NCBI RefSeq assembly: GCF_000002595.2
Contig: NC_057010.1
Coordinates: forward strand, 2,102,721 to 2,166,720
Direction: 5' to 3'
Source of the DNA: Chlamydomonas reinhardtii
Taxonomy: Eukaryota; Chlorophyta; Chlorophyceae; Chlamydomonadales; Chlamydomonadaceae
DNA length: 64,000 bases
The notes under the pieces were generated by a model. That model searched no databases and had not been told where the DNA came from. It worked only from the letters and a program-made list of their open reading frames with translations. The position numbers and the translations under genes were made by a program. Of the stretch, positions 32,986 to 53,327 are shown piece by piece (within the stretch, counting starts at the first letter, position 1; each line of letters begins with the position of its first letter).

Positions 32986-35589
32986 GCTTTATGTCTACCA
33001 ATGTAGACGGACAACAATTCAACTGCTGGCTGAGCGGGACCTGGCCCCAGGTTCTGAATGGACTAGTCGCTCCAAGGCAGTCCGCTATAGTCAGGCCGTA
33101 CCGCGCGTGCCTGCCGGCTTTCCCATGCCCCTGCATCCCACTGCACGCGGCTGTTTGTTGCTGCTCCTGCTGATGCTCCCGGTGAAGGCACAACATGGAG
33201 GCACTCCCCTGTCCTGCGTATCAGCAGGCCACACGGCAGCATCATGGATGCGGATTTACAATTGAAGGGACAGCCGCTCAGACAGCCCGACAAGCGGGGG
33301 CACGCCGTACCCACGCACCCAGCATCATGGAGGTGGCAACTGGGCTGTGCCATGCGCATGCACCATTTTGCGGTTGTAGGAGAGCTGACTGAGCCCGCCA
33401 CGGCGCCACCCACAGGCTGTGCGGCCTGTGCCGCGCAATTGCGCATCCACTGCTGCTTTGCCGAGAAGCGACCCTCCCCGTCACAGGGATGACGGCCCAG
33501 ACCCTTAAATCCCTTAATGCCCTCTGTACCTGGCCCGTCGCCCCTTCTATCCCTACTCCCCCAGACTCATACTGCCCCCCACCGCAGCGACACCACGCAG
33601 ATGGATGGCAAGTCAGTGGCTGAAATGTGGGCCTTACACTCTGCCGCATTGCCTTAGCATGCGCACGCTTTGCTTTAGGACCAGCTTTAGGACAAGGAAT
33701 CCCCTGCTGGGGTCCTTGGGCGCATGCCACATGCCGCGCACCGTCATACCACACCCCGTAAATCACAACATCCGTACCGTATGGCAAGACTGTGCCCCTA
33801 TGTCTCTCTTGAGCAATGTAGATCAGCAGTTGCCATGAATGTACGGTATGGAGCCATGAATTGATTGCGACTGACAGCCTCTGCCGGGCAACAACACACC
33901 ACAACGTCGCACCACAGCCCCAATGGATGAAGTACCAACGGCTCAACACACGGACATGTTCAGACACGTGCCAGAGAATACACATCAAGGATAGGTGACT
34001 GCCGTACGTCAAACCAATTCCGCAAACATATTTTCAAGTCAGGATCCGTCGCTGTCCAGGCGCTTGGCTGCTGCACTGCCAACAGACCAAGGAGAAAGAA
34101 ATGGAACGACGAGCCTCGGCAACCGCCACACAACGCATGCACACCAAACAATCAAGAGGAGGGAAGCAGACGAGGAGTGTATCACAATAGCGTACGGTAT
34201 GTATTGTACACCGTTCAGGAAAGCAGGTACACACGCACGTCGAATATAAAAGCACACAGGCAGTGCCCCGGGAGGCAATACTGAAGGGATGGATGCATGG
34301 CGCCCGGAAGCCTATCCATGCACGCCCACACACTAGCTGCCGCAATTGCAAGCCTCCGGCAAGCTATATATAAAACCCTTTAATGGGCGCATGGCCGGTC
34401 TCTGGCGCATGCAGCATGCGAATATGCGCCCCTCCAGCGGCAATAACTGCATGCGCCAAACAGTCACCCTTCTCAGATTCAAACTGCCACAGCTTCAGCC
34501 GCAAACTGCCCTTCAAGTTTGTTGTACACACGCAAGGGCCTGGCAAGGAAGAGGGGCCGAAGCCGTGTGCCCAAACCCGTGTACTTGCAACATCTAATAA
34601 ACGTGCGATCGTTGAATGCACACAACGTGACATGAGCATCAGCATCTGCAAAAGGAGGAGGACCCTCCCTAGTTTCCCCATCCATTCTGTCCACGTCGTC
34701 ATGCCTCGCCTCCGCCGCCACATGCTGCGTGTTCGCGCGCATCCACCCGCGGCCCTTACTTCATCCACGAATCATCTCCTCCTGCCATGATCCCAGGACA
34801 GGTCTGCGCAAGGTGAAACACAGCAACGCAACAAGCAATGGAGGCTGACACGTCGAGCCAGCGCTTGCCGCTCGGAGCTTGCAGCCCCCTTACAGCCGCG
34901 CACATCTAATCCCACACGCCCAGCCACCTTGCAATGTTGTTTTGGTCTGTTGGCTTTCCTGCTCCGTTGGCCCTATTCCTGTTGCATCCATCACTGTCAC
35001 ACATTCGGCAACTTGGCGCCGCATGACCACCACAATGCCCGTGCATGGCCCTTCAAGTGAAGCACAAGCACAACAACACAACGCCGAGTCAACGCCCTGT
35101 CCCAGGAAACTTAAAGAGCACCAAGGACGATAATTATGCGGCCAGTTCACCCAATGCGCAATTCCCACGTACACATACGAACATACTGGCTGGGCTGACC
35201 AACCCGATACTATGTCAAGAATTATTATATCAAGGGATTGAAGACAATTGATTGGATAAGACGCTTGTTTACTATTGGACAATGCAAACCCCAGATTCCC
35301 TGGCGCCTGTAACGCTTGGCGTCCGGCGGCATCTCTCTCTCCTTTCCGACCACAACCGCAAGATAAGCTGCAAGAGAAGAGCTACCCGCGATGCACGGGT
35401 AGGTATAAATAAAGACATGTCCACCCCAGTCCGTGCTTGCAATACCGCCCTGAATGCAACGTTAAGCATATCCGGATGCATTTACTGCACGCGGATGACG
35501 GCGGGCCCGATCCGTTGGCTCGCCGCAGACCCCCGCAGCAAGAGCTCGGTGGGCAACCTGTGGCTACTTCCCGCGGCCATTACATTCCG
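32986..35589. other. Intergenic, START-like promoter and zipper-gene 3' UTR
   Basis: 2.6 kb with lower GC than the flanking genes. A TTACA at 34890-34894 (TGTAA, minus strand) could end the zipper-protein mRNA. TATATATAAAA at 34365-34375 and TATAAATA near 35405 resemble TATA boxes on the plus strand, but no convincing gene follows either. A 244-codon open frame at 33278-34012 (minus) lacks recognisable features. Confidence 0.5.
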
Positions 35590-35852
35590 TCACCGCCTCG
35601 CCTGTGCGGGCGCATAGGTTGTCACAGGGTACGGCGACGCGAGGAGCTGCGCCGCCGCCGGCGGCGGCGGCGCTGCCGGCGCGCCCATGCATGACAGCTG
35701 GGGCATTGGCGGCACCGCCGGCGGCGGCGCCCCAAAGTACGGCACCTTGCCGCGCGGCGTGGTGGGCGTCATCGGGTAGTAGTAGCCGGAAGCCGCCGCC
35801 GCCGGCGCTGCCGCCTCCGAGCAGGCCGGCGCAGCCTGCATGTGCGGCACGA

Positions 35853-35887
<35 letters not shown>

Positions 35888-38440
35888 GGGGTCTGTTGCG
35901 TCACCGGCCGCGGCACCGCGCTCGGCAGGGGCGGCGGCAGGCCCGGCAGGGGCGGTGGCGGCGCGGCCGGGTACACCCACCGCACGCGCCGCACGGGCGA
36001 CACGCCCGCGGCCGGCACGTCCGCCGCGTACGGAGGCACGTGACCGTACTGGTGCGGCGGCTGCAGGTGCGCGTAGTATGCCGGCGCGCGGCTGTACGGA
36101 TGGTGGCCGTACGGGGAATGACCGTACGGGCTCATGTGCGGCGGCGGCGGCGAATGGGCCCACGCGGCAGACGGCGTGCCGTACGGGCGAGCCCCCATGT
36201 GCTGCACGTGCGGCGGCGGCAGCGGCGCCGAGGGCGCGGGGCTGGCGGCGCCGCCGTCCGACGTGCAGGGTCCCCCGCCGTCGGTCATCGCCGACCCTGA
36301 AGGCTGCGGGCCGGGGCCGCCAGCGCTCTGCTGCGGGCGAGCCATGTTGCTGCCAGCGGGCGGCGGGGTGGCGGCGGCCGGCATCGCAGGCAGCGGCTTC
36401 ACCGGCGTCACCACATCGGCAGGACGCTGGTGCAGCTTGTGCTGCATCTGCTGGTGGCAGAACAGGTGCGCTGCCTGCTGCTGCATCGTGTTGGCTTGCG
36501 TCTGCGCCTGCTGCTGCGCCTGCTGCTGCTGCACGGCTGCCTGCTGCGGCTGCGACTGCAGCTGTGGCAGCGGCGGCTGCGCGGCGCCCGGCCTGCCGCC
36601 GCTCATGCCGCTGACCCGCGGCTCCGACGACCACCGCCGCATCAGGCTGTGTACCGCGTCCACAGCATTGTCCTCGTCGTCACCACCACAGCCGTCCAGC
36701 TGCCACGGCGTCGCCGGCGCCGTGCCAGAGGCGACCCCCGCCAGCGGGGGCGCTGACGCAGCCACTAGCACACCACGTGCGGGTGGAGCAGCGGCGGGAG
36801 CGCATGCCAGAGTCGCCCCAGCGGCGATGGGCCACGCCGGAGAGGTGCTGGACAGTTGCACGTGGTGGGTGGCAGCCGTGCCGGCGGCGGCGGCGCTGCC
36901 GGCGGGAGAAGTGACAAGGCCTGCTGCGGCAGCGACGCCGGCGTGGCAGCCGCTGCTGTCTGTAAAGCTGCCCAGAGAGTATAGGCCCAGCGGCCCAGCG
37001 GCGACGGAGGCAGCGCCCGCCACAGGCGCGTGCTGGAGCTGGTGCTGCTGGCGTTGCAAGTGCTGCTGGTGCTGCATTTGCGCGGTGTCTGCAGCAGCGT
37101 TGGCAGAAACCGCGGGTGCTGACGGGGCAGGGCGACGCGACAGCACGGAGAAGCCGAGAGGGTCCGGCCGCGCGCCAGCTGCAGTGTGGTGCTGCGGCCG
37201 CGGCGGCGGCGGAGGCGACGACGGTGACGGCATGAGGGGCAGCAGTTGGCGCTCGTCGGGTGTGCCGGTGGCACTGCCGGCGGCATTGGCCATGTAGGCG
37301 GCGGCGGCCGGCAACGTCGTTTGCGTCACCTGCTGGTTTGGGTTGCCGCTGGCCGCGAGCTGGTGCCCCTGACCGGCCGCCGCCGCCGCCTGGCTCACTA
37401 GGCGCTGCTGTTGCGCGTCATGCGCGTGTCGCATGTGCTGCATGTGCTGCTGGCGTTGTTGGTGTTGGGGCTCCGGCGCAAGCTGCGGCAGCGGGAGCTG
37501 CAGCTCGTCGTTGTCGTCATCCCAGAAGCCGCCGCCGCCGCCGCCGCCCAGCGGGCTGAGCGGCAGCTCCGTCATGCCGTAACCGCTGTAGCTGCCGCCC
37601 TCGCCGCCGCCGCTGATGTCGCCGATGCCACCCAGCTGGTCAAACATGTGGTCAAAGCCGTAGTCTGCGGCGGGGAGGCAGGGGCCGCTGGTGCCGTCGC
37701 CGGAGCTGTTCGGGGAGGCCGTGGTGCGCGTGGTGGCGGCGGGGAGGGCGGCGGTGTCCGTCGTGGTGGCGCTGGAGGCCGCGCCGGCGGCGGCGCTGCC
37801 CAGGCACTCCGGTACTGCGCCACACACCGGACCTTGACAGATCGCGTGGTGCGTTTGCGTCGTGTGCGCGCCAGAGGCCACAGCGCTGGCGTCGGTGGTC
37901 TGCGCCCTCAGGGACGCGAAGCTGCTCGGAGAATCAAGGCCCGGGCCCACCCGCGCGTGCTCAACAATTGATTGAGTCGCTTTGATAGCACGGCTGCGAC
38001 AGGAAACATGATTTGGCATGGCAAGCTTCAGGTGCAAAGTCACGCAAACCTGGGTTCAGGGTTCAGTCCATTGAAAGGGTAGCAGGCTCAGCTGCCGCAC
38101 GACCGGTGAATGCATAGCTTGTAATTGCATGCTTGCATGCGCTAGCGCGCAAGAAGGTTGCGGCGCGGGGCCGTTCAAGTGCTTCCGGGCCGACCTAGTC
38201 GATGCACCAAGCTCGCGGAACGAGCGACCACCAGCAACTCTCCTTCAGTGCTTCTCACCTGTCGAGCGCATTAGCACCACTCGCAGTTGCAGAGAGCGAG
38301 CGCCTTAAACTGGCCATTTCTTGCTGCATGTGAACGAGTTCGGTCTGCAGCTCGTTGATTTGACGCTCATAGCGGGCTATCTTGGCCGTCTTGATTCTTG
38401 GCGTTTCCGCGGCCGGCGCCCGGCGCTTCACAGCTTTCAT
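35590..38440 (-). CDS. Gln/Pro-rich leucine-zipper protein, candidate transcriptional regulator
   Basis: Two exons (38440-38259 and 37993-35590) give 861 residues, in frame. The first exon encodes a basic stretch (KRRAP, RIKTAKIARYER) followed by a clean zipper: I21, I28, L35, M42 and L49 are spaced by seven, with L31, M38 and L45 at the d-type positions. The large second exon is low complexity: Gln-rich runs (a CAG-coded poly-Gln at 35855-35888), His, Pro and Tyr-rich blocks such as YGHSPYGHHPY, acidic WDDDNDE and a PATPW-type linker. This resembles transactivation segments of algal regulators. The basic stretch lacks the N-x-x-A-A-x-x-S/C-R signature, so calling it a bZIP is not justified; an upstream exon carrying a proper basic region cannot be excluded because the frame is open 5' of the chosen ATG. 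Function is inferred, not shown. Confidence 0.7.
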
Positions 38441-39443
38441 TGCAGCGCTCCCGGAACTGCCAGGCGCAACTGCGGCACGGCGCAACCGCGTGTCGTGGAA
38501 GCACAGATATCAAGTTGCTGTTAGAGGCTGCAGAATCGCTAACAATCCGCTCAATAAGCTGCAAGCTTGGGCCCTCAAGCAGAAACGAGGGAATTGCTTC
38601 CGCTGTGCCTCTAACTGATAGTGCTTCCTATCTACTGTACACAGTGTGCCTAGGACAGGGCTTTGCCCTGGGTGACGAGGCGATCGACATGCCCTAACGC
38701 CGCTTGCACTTTTAGCCCGTCGCCCTCATGCATGTTCTTGGCGCCTCAAAGCCAGCGCAATAAATAGAAAAGCGCGCCCAGAGCTGCGTAGAGCTGCGTA
38801 AGGCCTGAACTCTCTCGGATGACTTCGTGTGACGAGCAGGGGCCTCGTGACGAGCAACCGTCGTGCGAATTGCGTGAGTGTCGAATATGTGATGACATAG
38901 AAACGGGCAGACAGCTCACACATTGTCGTCATCAAGGCATGCGCAATCTCGTGAAGCCCGAACCCTGCGGACCTGTGGACGAGGCAACAATGCAGGCAAG
39001 GGACCATGGGCCTTTGGACTACCCGTTTCAACCTACATTATACCTCAGATCACATGTTGAATGGTCCTGAGCCTGCAGCATGGGATGAAAACCCACTGCC
39101 CCAAACGCTGACTCGCAATTTCAGGCTCACGCCTGCCAATCTGCTGCGTTCTGCTGCATTGACGTGCGGACGAGTTATCCACTTTCACTGCTTCCTTGGT
39201 TCCGTGCCACCTTGCGTATAAGGTCCTGCGAAGACAGTCGTGGTGGTTGGCAGGGGTGGTGGGGTCTGCCGCGGGTCTGGCGAGGGAGGGGGTCCCAAGC
39301 AAGAAGCTTCTGGATGTTGTGGCGCACCATGCCGCTGTAACAATGGGTCTTTGTCCATACAACCAGTAATTCATACGTATAAGAGTTCTTAGTTTTTGTA
39401 GCTGCAACGAAAGCTCGCGCAAACCGAGCGGCGGGGCACAAAC
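38441..39443. promoter_or_regulatory. Divergent promoter region, zipper gene / PDI-like gene
   Basis: About 1 kb between two head-to-head starts. It includes GCATGCTTGC-type palindromic tracts near the minus-strand gene side of the neighbouring intron and an AT-richer zone near 39.3-39.4 kb before the PDI-like start. No separate gene seen. Confidence 0.4.
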
Positions 39444-49638
<10,195 letters not shown>

Positions 49639-50453
49639 GCTGCTGTGAGCACACACAGCTGCGAGGATAGATGGATGGGAGCAGGTGGCTGGGAAACTGG
49701 GGGAGAATCGTGAGGGTGGGCGCGCTTAAAGCCTCACACGCCGCCCCAGCCCACGAATGGGTCGTCCCAGTTGTTAAGGGTTGGGCCTCAGCTAGCTTGG
49801 AGTCAGACGGGCGAGGTAGCGGGATGCGGTGAGCGAGTACATACGGGGCGGGGCCAGGCGGCCAGTTGAGGAGACACCAGCACAGCATCAGTGTGGCTGG
49901 GTACAGGGTTTGAGGGCTTGCTTGCGGACGGAGCCGCCTCCAGCAGCGAGCAGGATGGGCAAGCAAGAGGATGGTGGCGGCTGGCTGTGTGATGGGACAG
50001 TGGTAAGGCAGGTTGGTGAAGTCCCGTAGGGGGCAACTGGCTGCTGAGTCGCGTGTGTGTGCCGACGTTGCGAGCGAGCTCGCCTGCTGCCCATGCATGC
50101 CTGCCTGACGCACGTGTGGCGCAAGCAGTGGAGGGGCCCTGAGTGATCCTGCCTGATGAGTTATCGAGACGGAGCGTGCGTGTGGCCGTGTGGGTCCGCG
50201 AGAGCCGACAGGGCCTGTGCTTACTACGGCAAAACGTGTCATTTTAGGATTTCCCTTGACTAGAATAGCTTTTGAAGGACGGAGGTGGCGGCTGTAGGCA
50301 AGTAAGGGGAGGCGCGCACTATAGCAGCACTCTACCAGCAGCACTATAAATTCGGCCCAGCCGTTTTGTAACCTACCGTCCTACCGGCTTCCTCCCGCCC
50401 TCACATCAGCAAACGCAATGATATATACCCGATACCTACCGTATGCTGCCTGA

Positions 50454-50666
50454 GTGGCCAAAGGACTCCTCTCACCCTATGCACACCGGATTGCGCGCGA
50501 CAGGGCTGCAACACCGGCGGCGGAATGTACGCCAGCCAACAACGAAACCTCAGCACGCGGCATGCAGCCCTTGTGGCTGCCCGCGCGGCGCATGGCCTCC
50601 TATGCTCTCGTCGCGTACATCATCCGCGGCCTTTTCAGGTTCTACTCCTACTGGTTTCGGGGTTAG
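50454..50666 (+). other. Small hydrophobic open frame, unverified
   Basis: The frame closes with MASYALVAYIIRGLFRFYSY-type sequence, one amphipathic or membrane-like helix, and stops at 50664-50666. A TATAAA lies about 100 bases upstream of its first in-frame codons. The last bases also form a plausible donor (TTTTCAG then GTTCTA), so it could instead be a first exon or a captured gene fragment. The R3 repeat begins at its stop. I do not recognise a family. Confidence 0.2.
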
Positions 50667-50689
50667 CGGGGCCCTCGGCCCCCCCACGC

Positions 50690-50775
50690 AGTCCAGGCGC
50701 CGCGCCCCACCCGCAAGGAGCCCTGTGCGTTGTCGACCAACTTGGGGGCAGTTAGCGGGGTGTATGGGGGATATG
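50690..50775 (+). repeat. Repeat R3 copy
   Basis: CCAGGCGCCGCGCCCCACCC and GTTAGCGGGGTGTATGGGGG match the stretch at 3284-3395 in order and spacing, with small insertions. The R2 core lies next to both copies. Confidence 0.6.
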
Positions 50776-50849
50776 AAGCGGCCTCCCCTTGTTTACGGAC
50801 TTGCACCGGACGGCATGTGGTAACGACGCTGCCTGGGCATGCGCGTCAG

Positions 50850-51006
50850 TCCTCCTCCTCCTCCTCCTCCTCCTCCTCCTCCTCCTCCTCCTCCTCCTCC
50901 TCCTCCTCCTCCTCCTCCTCCTCCTCCTCCTCCTCCTCCTCCTCCTCCTCCTCCTCCTCCTCCTCCTCCTCCTCCTCCTCCTCCTCCTCCTCCTCCTCCT
51001 CCTCCC
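50850..51006 (+). repeat. Long uninterrupted TCC trinucleotide tract
   Basis: About 52 TCC units without a visible interruption. It is open in all frames and so yields long poly-Ser, poly-Pro, poly-Leu, poly-Gly and poly-Arg open frames that are not genes. One strand is pure purine, so triplex formation is possible. Confidence 0.96.
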
Positions 51007-51046
51007 CGACACCTCGCCCCCTCCCACAAGTATTGTTGCTTGCAAC

Positions 51047-51160
51047 TAAGGCCGCTGCCTGTGCTCCGCTAGTTTGGCTTGGTTCGTTTTAGTTTGGGCG
51101 TGTGATGGGACAGGGTTCAGGCAGGTTGGTTCGTTTTAGTTTGGGCTGGTATCTACAACC
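51047..51160 (-). repeat. Two adjacent R2 copies (reverse orientation)
   Basis: Complement of AGCGGAGCACAGGC and CCCAAACTAAAACGAACC at 51047-51101, and a second core with the complement of GTAGATACCAGCCCAAACTA at 51124-51160. Both follow the TCC tract. Confidence 0.68.
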
Positions 51161-51895
51161 CGCACCCCACCCGCATCATCAACAGTGTCACCGCCGCCAC
51201 TGCCCACCGCCCTGGCGTGCGCCTCCTCCTCTTCCACCGCAGGGTCGGGGCGCCCTACCTAGCCATATGCGCCGCCGCCCAGCTGCACAACCCCGCACCC
51301 CTGCCCCTGCCCGCACCCCAACGGCGTGTTGGTGGGAACTGGTGGGAAGAACTACCTATCTAGCCATATGCGCCGCCCACTATAAGGACGGGTTTGTGCG
51401 TTACACCTACTTTTTGTGCGTAAAGCATGCGATGGGGGTGGGACGCATGCGTCCACGGAACGCAAGAAGCATGAATCGGGGCGGGGAGGGCGGCAAACCT
51501 CTCGGTTGTGCGTGCGAAACACGCATGCGGAACGCATGCAGACGCATGTGCCCCACGAATACGCAAGGCCCCGACGCAAGCCCCGTCAAAGCCTTCACCT
51601 CAAGTACTTGCTCAACTCACAGAGTGTATACACATAGCGAACGATGACTTTACCCAAACCTCGCGTGATCGCCCAACTGCACTGCAACGTGCAAACTAAT
51701 GCTTCTAATTTTGCTGCAGTATCAAACAGATTAGTATCATAGTAGCACGTTTAAGGCAACTCCCATGAGAACGGCATTAGCAATAGCAGGGCCTTGTTAA
51801 ACAAAGGCAAAGCAACAAGTGCCAGGCTCTATGTTGTATGCATGTATGAAGAGTTATACCTAGGTACTAACTAAATCGCGGCTGCCCATGGCCAG

Positions 51896-52330
51896 TCACC
51901 GGTTGCGAGGCGGGCCGCTGGTGGGGAGGACGGCTGGCGACTGCCGCTGCTGCGCGCTGCTCTCAGCCCGGGATCTACACGGGAGCGGGCGGTGTGAGCC
52001 GGGTAAACGGGAGTGGCCGGGGTCGCGCCGCCCCCGCCGTTGCCACCACTCGTGCCGCTGCGCCAGGCGCGCGCCTGCGTCCTCCTCCTCCACTACCGCC
52101 ACTGCCGTCACCGCGCCACCGGCTGCTCCTCCATCGCCGCGGTCGGGGCGCATAAGCGGCGCCGCCGGCCGCGGCAGTCCCTCCTCCTGGCAGGCGGCGG
52201 TGATGAGGTGGATGTTGGCCGCCGCGTTGGTGTCGTCGCGGTTCCTACAGGAATCCACACGGCATGAGCACAGGGGGCGGAGGGTTTTAGGTAGGGTTAG
52301 TTGTGAGACGTTCCTGTCCACCCGCCGGCG
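51896..52330 (-). pseudogene. Possible Fanzor/TnpB-like C-terminal remnant
   Basis: The minus-strand frame reads PLCSCRVDSCRNRDDTNAAA followed by NIHLI. This looks like the end of a TnpB/Fanzor nuclease: Cys pairs of the zinc ribbon followed directly by the RuvC-III box R-D-x-x-N-A-A-x-N-I. About 100 further low-complexity residues follow to the stop at 51896. Upstream (52330-53000) I find no RuvC-I or RuvC-II box in any frame, only GC-rich DNA and a GGACAGGAC-type repeat, so at most a fragment is present. Eukaryotic Fanzors do occur in Chlamydomonas-type genomes, often inside DNA transposons. The match rests on about 20 residues. Confidence 0.4.
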
Positions 52331-53327
52331 CCCTGTCCTGTCCAGCAGGCTGCCCGCCCTTGTCCTGTCCACCCTGTACCCGGACTGCACCGCCCATCCA
52401 TACTACCCGGGCATGATCCAACCAACGCCGCCACAGATCTGGCGCTAACGCTAGCGCGCGCCACGCACGACCGCGCGGCCGCGATCGCGACCGACCGACC
52501 GTGCGTGACGGTCACCGGCGGCTTACTTGCGATGCATGCGGTTGCGGCGCCGCACGCCGCCGGCGGGCGCCGGCGGGCGGGCGCGCTGGTGGATAGATGG
52601 CCGCACGCACACACCTGCGGCGGCAGCGTTCGCTTGATTGAAACCGGTGCCACCGGGGTGGCGGCCGCGGCTCAATCGCTCGCTTGTGGCGGCCGCCTAC
52701 CGCCACGACCGGATCCACGGCGGCCGCCGCTCGCTGCTGGCGAATGCGTGCGTGCATGGCCGCCGCTGCGGCTGGCGGTTCGCACTTCGCTCTGGCCGCC
52801 GGCGTTGGGCCGTCGTGGACTCTCTCGTGGTCAGGCTGAGCGTGCGGCGGGCGGGGCTAATCGCTGCCCCGCCCAGCAGCAATGAATGGCGTCGGCGAGC
52901 GGATGACAAGGCAGGCGTACGTACGTGCGCCTACCTTGCCCAGCAGCCAGGCATGTGCACGGGTCGCCTACGTACGGGGGATGGAGGGAGTGCACTTTGG
53001 TTAGGAACGAAACTCTGTGATAGTATAGAATGCAGAAGATTCAAACGGCGGATATCAGCGAGAATTACAGCGCGGCCTGGACTCTCTCGCCGGTCTCTGG
53101 CGTATTGTCATTCCTTCGTCTGAGAGGCCTGCTGCTGTTTCTCTGATGAGCCAGAAACGTTGAGTGTGGATGGGTCGATTGCAGGCAACAGGGGGCGACG
53201 GGGGGATGGTCCAACTTGATTGAGCTATGGGTTCCATCCGCAAGTTGTAGCGGGGTAAAAGCTAGCTAGGCGTCGCTGGGAGTTCTAAATTCTCAAGTCA
53301 ATTAAGCGCTGTCACATACAAGCAACA

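Larger units (their letters stand above)
49639..53327. other. Repeat-rich intergenic region
   Basis: 3.7 kb between the PDI-like stop and the first tandem membrane-protein gene. It holds a TGTAA at about 50366 (possible PDI-like poly(A) signal), a TATAAA at 50345, a small hydrophobic open frame, a 155-base TCC tract, R2 copies, a duplicated CTAGCCATATGCGCCGCC (at about 51259 and 51361) and a possible Fanzor-type remnant. No intact gene is supported. Confidence 0.55.

Noticed and set aside
33278-34012. A 244-codon minus-strand open frame in the 33-35.6 kb gap
   Set aside because: Trp/His/Cys-rich with no recognisable motif, no splice context and no codon bias like the real genes.
34365-34790. 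TATATATAAAA followed by a 135-codon plus-strand frame
   Set aside because: The distance from TATA box to ATG is too short for a normal start site and the protein has no features; likely the 3' UTR of the zipper gene.
35604-37297. Long plus-strand open frames opposite the zipper gene
   Set aside because: They are reverse-strand images of the Gln/Ala/Pro-rich exon; the minus strand has the splice link to the zipper exon and the natural stop.
50454-50666. Small frame considered as the N-terminus of a CLPTM1-type protein
   Set aside because: Only general hydrophobic similarity over about 20 residues and no following exons.
50730-51092. Poly-Ser, poly-Pro, poly-Leu, poly-Gly and poly-Arg open frames
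   Set aside because: Artefacts of the TCC tract, which has no stops in any frame.
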